Source: Rhodospirillaceae bacterium (GTDB lineage Bacteria; Pseudomonadota; Alphaproteobacteria; Rhodospirillales_A; Casp-alpha2). Taken from it: a stretch of DNA of 5,556 nt. Where the stretch lies: NCBI GenBank assembly GCA_003488105.1, contig DNMS01000197.1, positions 1-5,556 on the forward strand, given 5' to 3'. The notes under the pieces are model-generated. The model did no database searches. It had not been told where the DNA came from and was given only the letters and a program-made list of their open reading frames with translations. Below, in pieces: positions 5,120-5,556 of this stretch (its first letter is position 1; each line of letters begins with the position of its first letter). The position numbers and the translations under genes are program-made.

Positions 5120-5380
5120 ATGTCTTTGGAAGTGCAGCTTTCAGGCTATCGCCTGACGACCGCCGAGATCACCTATCGGCGGCCGGATCATCTTCACCTT
5201 CTACAGGACTACATCTGGCAGGATATGGACATGGCGCCGGACTTTCCCGTGCTGCGCCGGTTCCTGGACTTCTGGGAAAACAACCTGGACGGCCCCCTGC
5301 ATTCCGTGCGCGTCGCCTCGGTGGCGCTGGTCAAGCCGGCGGAATTCCGTCTTGTCGGTGGAATGATGCGCCTGCACTGA
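5120..5380 (+). CDS. usg: Usg family protein
   Basis: A complete 86-residue protein matching the Usg-like family, small proteins of unknown function widespread in Alphaproteobacteria and first noted upstream of the trp genes of Caulobacter. Recognisable family features in order are LSGYRLTTAEITYRRPDH (about 7-24), the YIWQDMDMAPDFPVLRRFL block (31-49), FWENNLDGPLHSVRVAS (51-67) and the C-terminal KPAEFRLVGGMMRLH. No signal peptide or membrane segment is present, so a soluble cytoplasmic protein is expected. Length and both ends fit the family, so the gene is intact. It converges with the membrane-protein gene on the opposite strand, with only 8 bp between stop codons. No trp gene is visible in this window. 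The biochemical role is unknown and I do not propose one. Confidence 0.88.
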   Translation: MSLEVQLSGYRLTTAEITYRRPDHLHLLQDYIWQDMDMAPDFPVLRRFLDFWENNLDGPLHSVRVASVALVKPAEFRLVGGMMRLH

Positions 5381-5388
5381 GGGGTGAG

Positions 5389-5556
5389 TTAGCCCGCCAT
5401 GCGGGTGAGCGCCAGACCAACGCCGATCAGGCTTTCCCCGGCGACAAGCCCGGCGGCGACGGCCGTGCCGTAACGTTCCGTCCATCGGGGGTTCAGGCGC
5501 GCGGCCCCGGCCGCAATCACGGCGCCGAGGCAGAGCGACATCGAATTCCACGCCGG
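5389..5556 (-). CDS. C-terminal end of a membrane transporter, probably OPT-family oligopeptide transporter (partial)
   Basis: The reverse strand from the right edge is open for 55 codons before the TAA at 5389-5391; the 5' end lies outside the window. The fragment has two hydrophobic helices, about residues 6-19 (MSLCLGAVIAAGAA) and 32-51. The second contains AAGLVAGESLIGVGLAL, which resembles the A-S-G-L-I-A-G-E-S-L-x-G-V segment near the C terminus of bacterial OPT-family transporters. Between them R-L-N-P-R-W-T-E-R-Y-G resembles the short loop before that helix. OPT proteins import oligopeptides or metal-chelate compounds across the inner membrane. With only about a tenth of the protein visible, another polytopic membrane family cannot be excluded. 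The gene is convergent with usg. Confidence 0.62.
   Translation of the reverse strand, partial: PAWNSMSLCLGAVIAAGAARLNPRWTERYGTAVAAGLVAGESLIGVGLALTRMAG

Noticed and set aside
5086..5556. Plus-strand open frame starting at the ATG at 5086 and open to the window end, with GGGAGG just upstream
   Set aside because: The GGGAGG is only 2 nt from the ATG, the translation is a low-complexity Arg/Gly/Pro shadow, and it overlaps usg and the antisense of the transporter gene, both of which have family-like sequence.

Overview
The window looks like chromosomal DNA of a high-GC alphaproteobacterium, probably Rhodospirillales-like. The main pointer is a Usg-family gene, a small family typical of Alphaproteobacteria. 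The GC-rich codon use of the flanking genes agrees with this. The genus cannot be named from the sequence alone.

Layout. (1) 1-524, minus strand: 5' part of a SorC/DeoR-type sugar-binding transcriptional regulator, cut by the left window edge. (2) 622-1500, minus: complete alpha/beta hydrolase of the kynurenine-formamidase-like HGGxW esterase group. (3) 1529-1675, minus: 48-codon C-terminal remnant of an MgtE magnesium transporter. It ends where the left copy of a short repeat begins. (4) 1676-4941: a segment bracketed by two direct copies of that repeat (about 1673-1719 and 4895-4941). It holds an AraC-family regulator (1744-2730, minus) and, divergently, a secreted 632-residue protein ending in a six-repeat tectonin beta-propeller (2932-4830, plus). 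Between them lies a very AT-rich 201-bp control region with several inverted repeats. (5) 4979-5023: a good candidate intrinsic terminator for the tectonin gene. (6) 5120-5380, plus: complete usg gene. (7) 5389-5556, minus: C-terminal end of a membrane protein, most likely an OPT-family oligopeptide transporter, cut by the right edge.

Interpretation. The flanks are ordinary core or metabolic genes. The araC-tectonin pair looks like an accessory module: it is AT-richer than its flanks, it sits next to a gene stump, and it is framed by short repeats. The simplest reading is that the AraC regulator controls the divergent exported lectin-like protein. The most noteworthy item is that protein's architecture: signal peptide, cysteine pair, helical region, Gly/Ala-rich hydrophobic hairpin, then a tectonin propeller. 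I do not recognise it as a described family. The repeat pair shows a compensatory base-pair change in a small stem-loop, which suggests a structured intergenic element rather than coding sequence.
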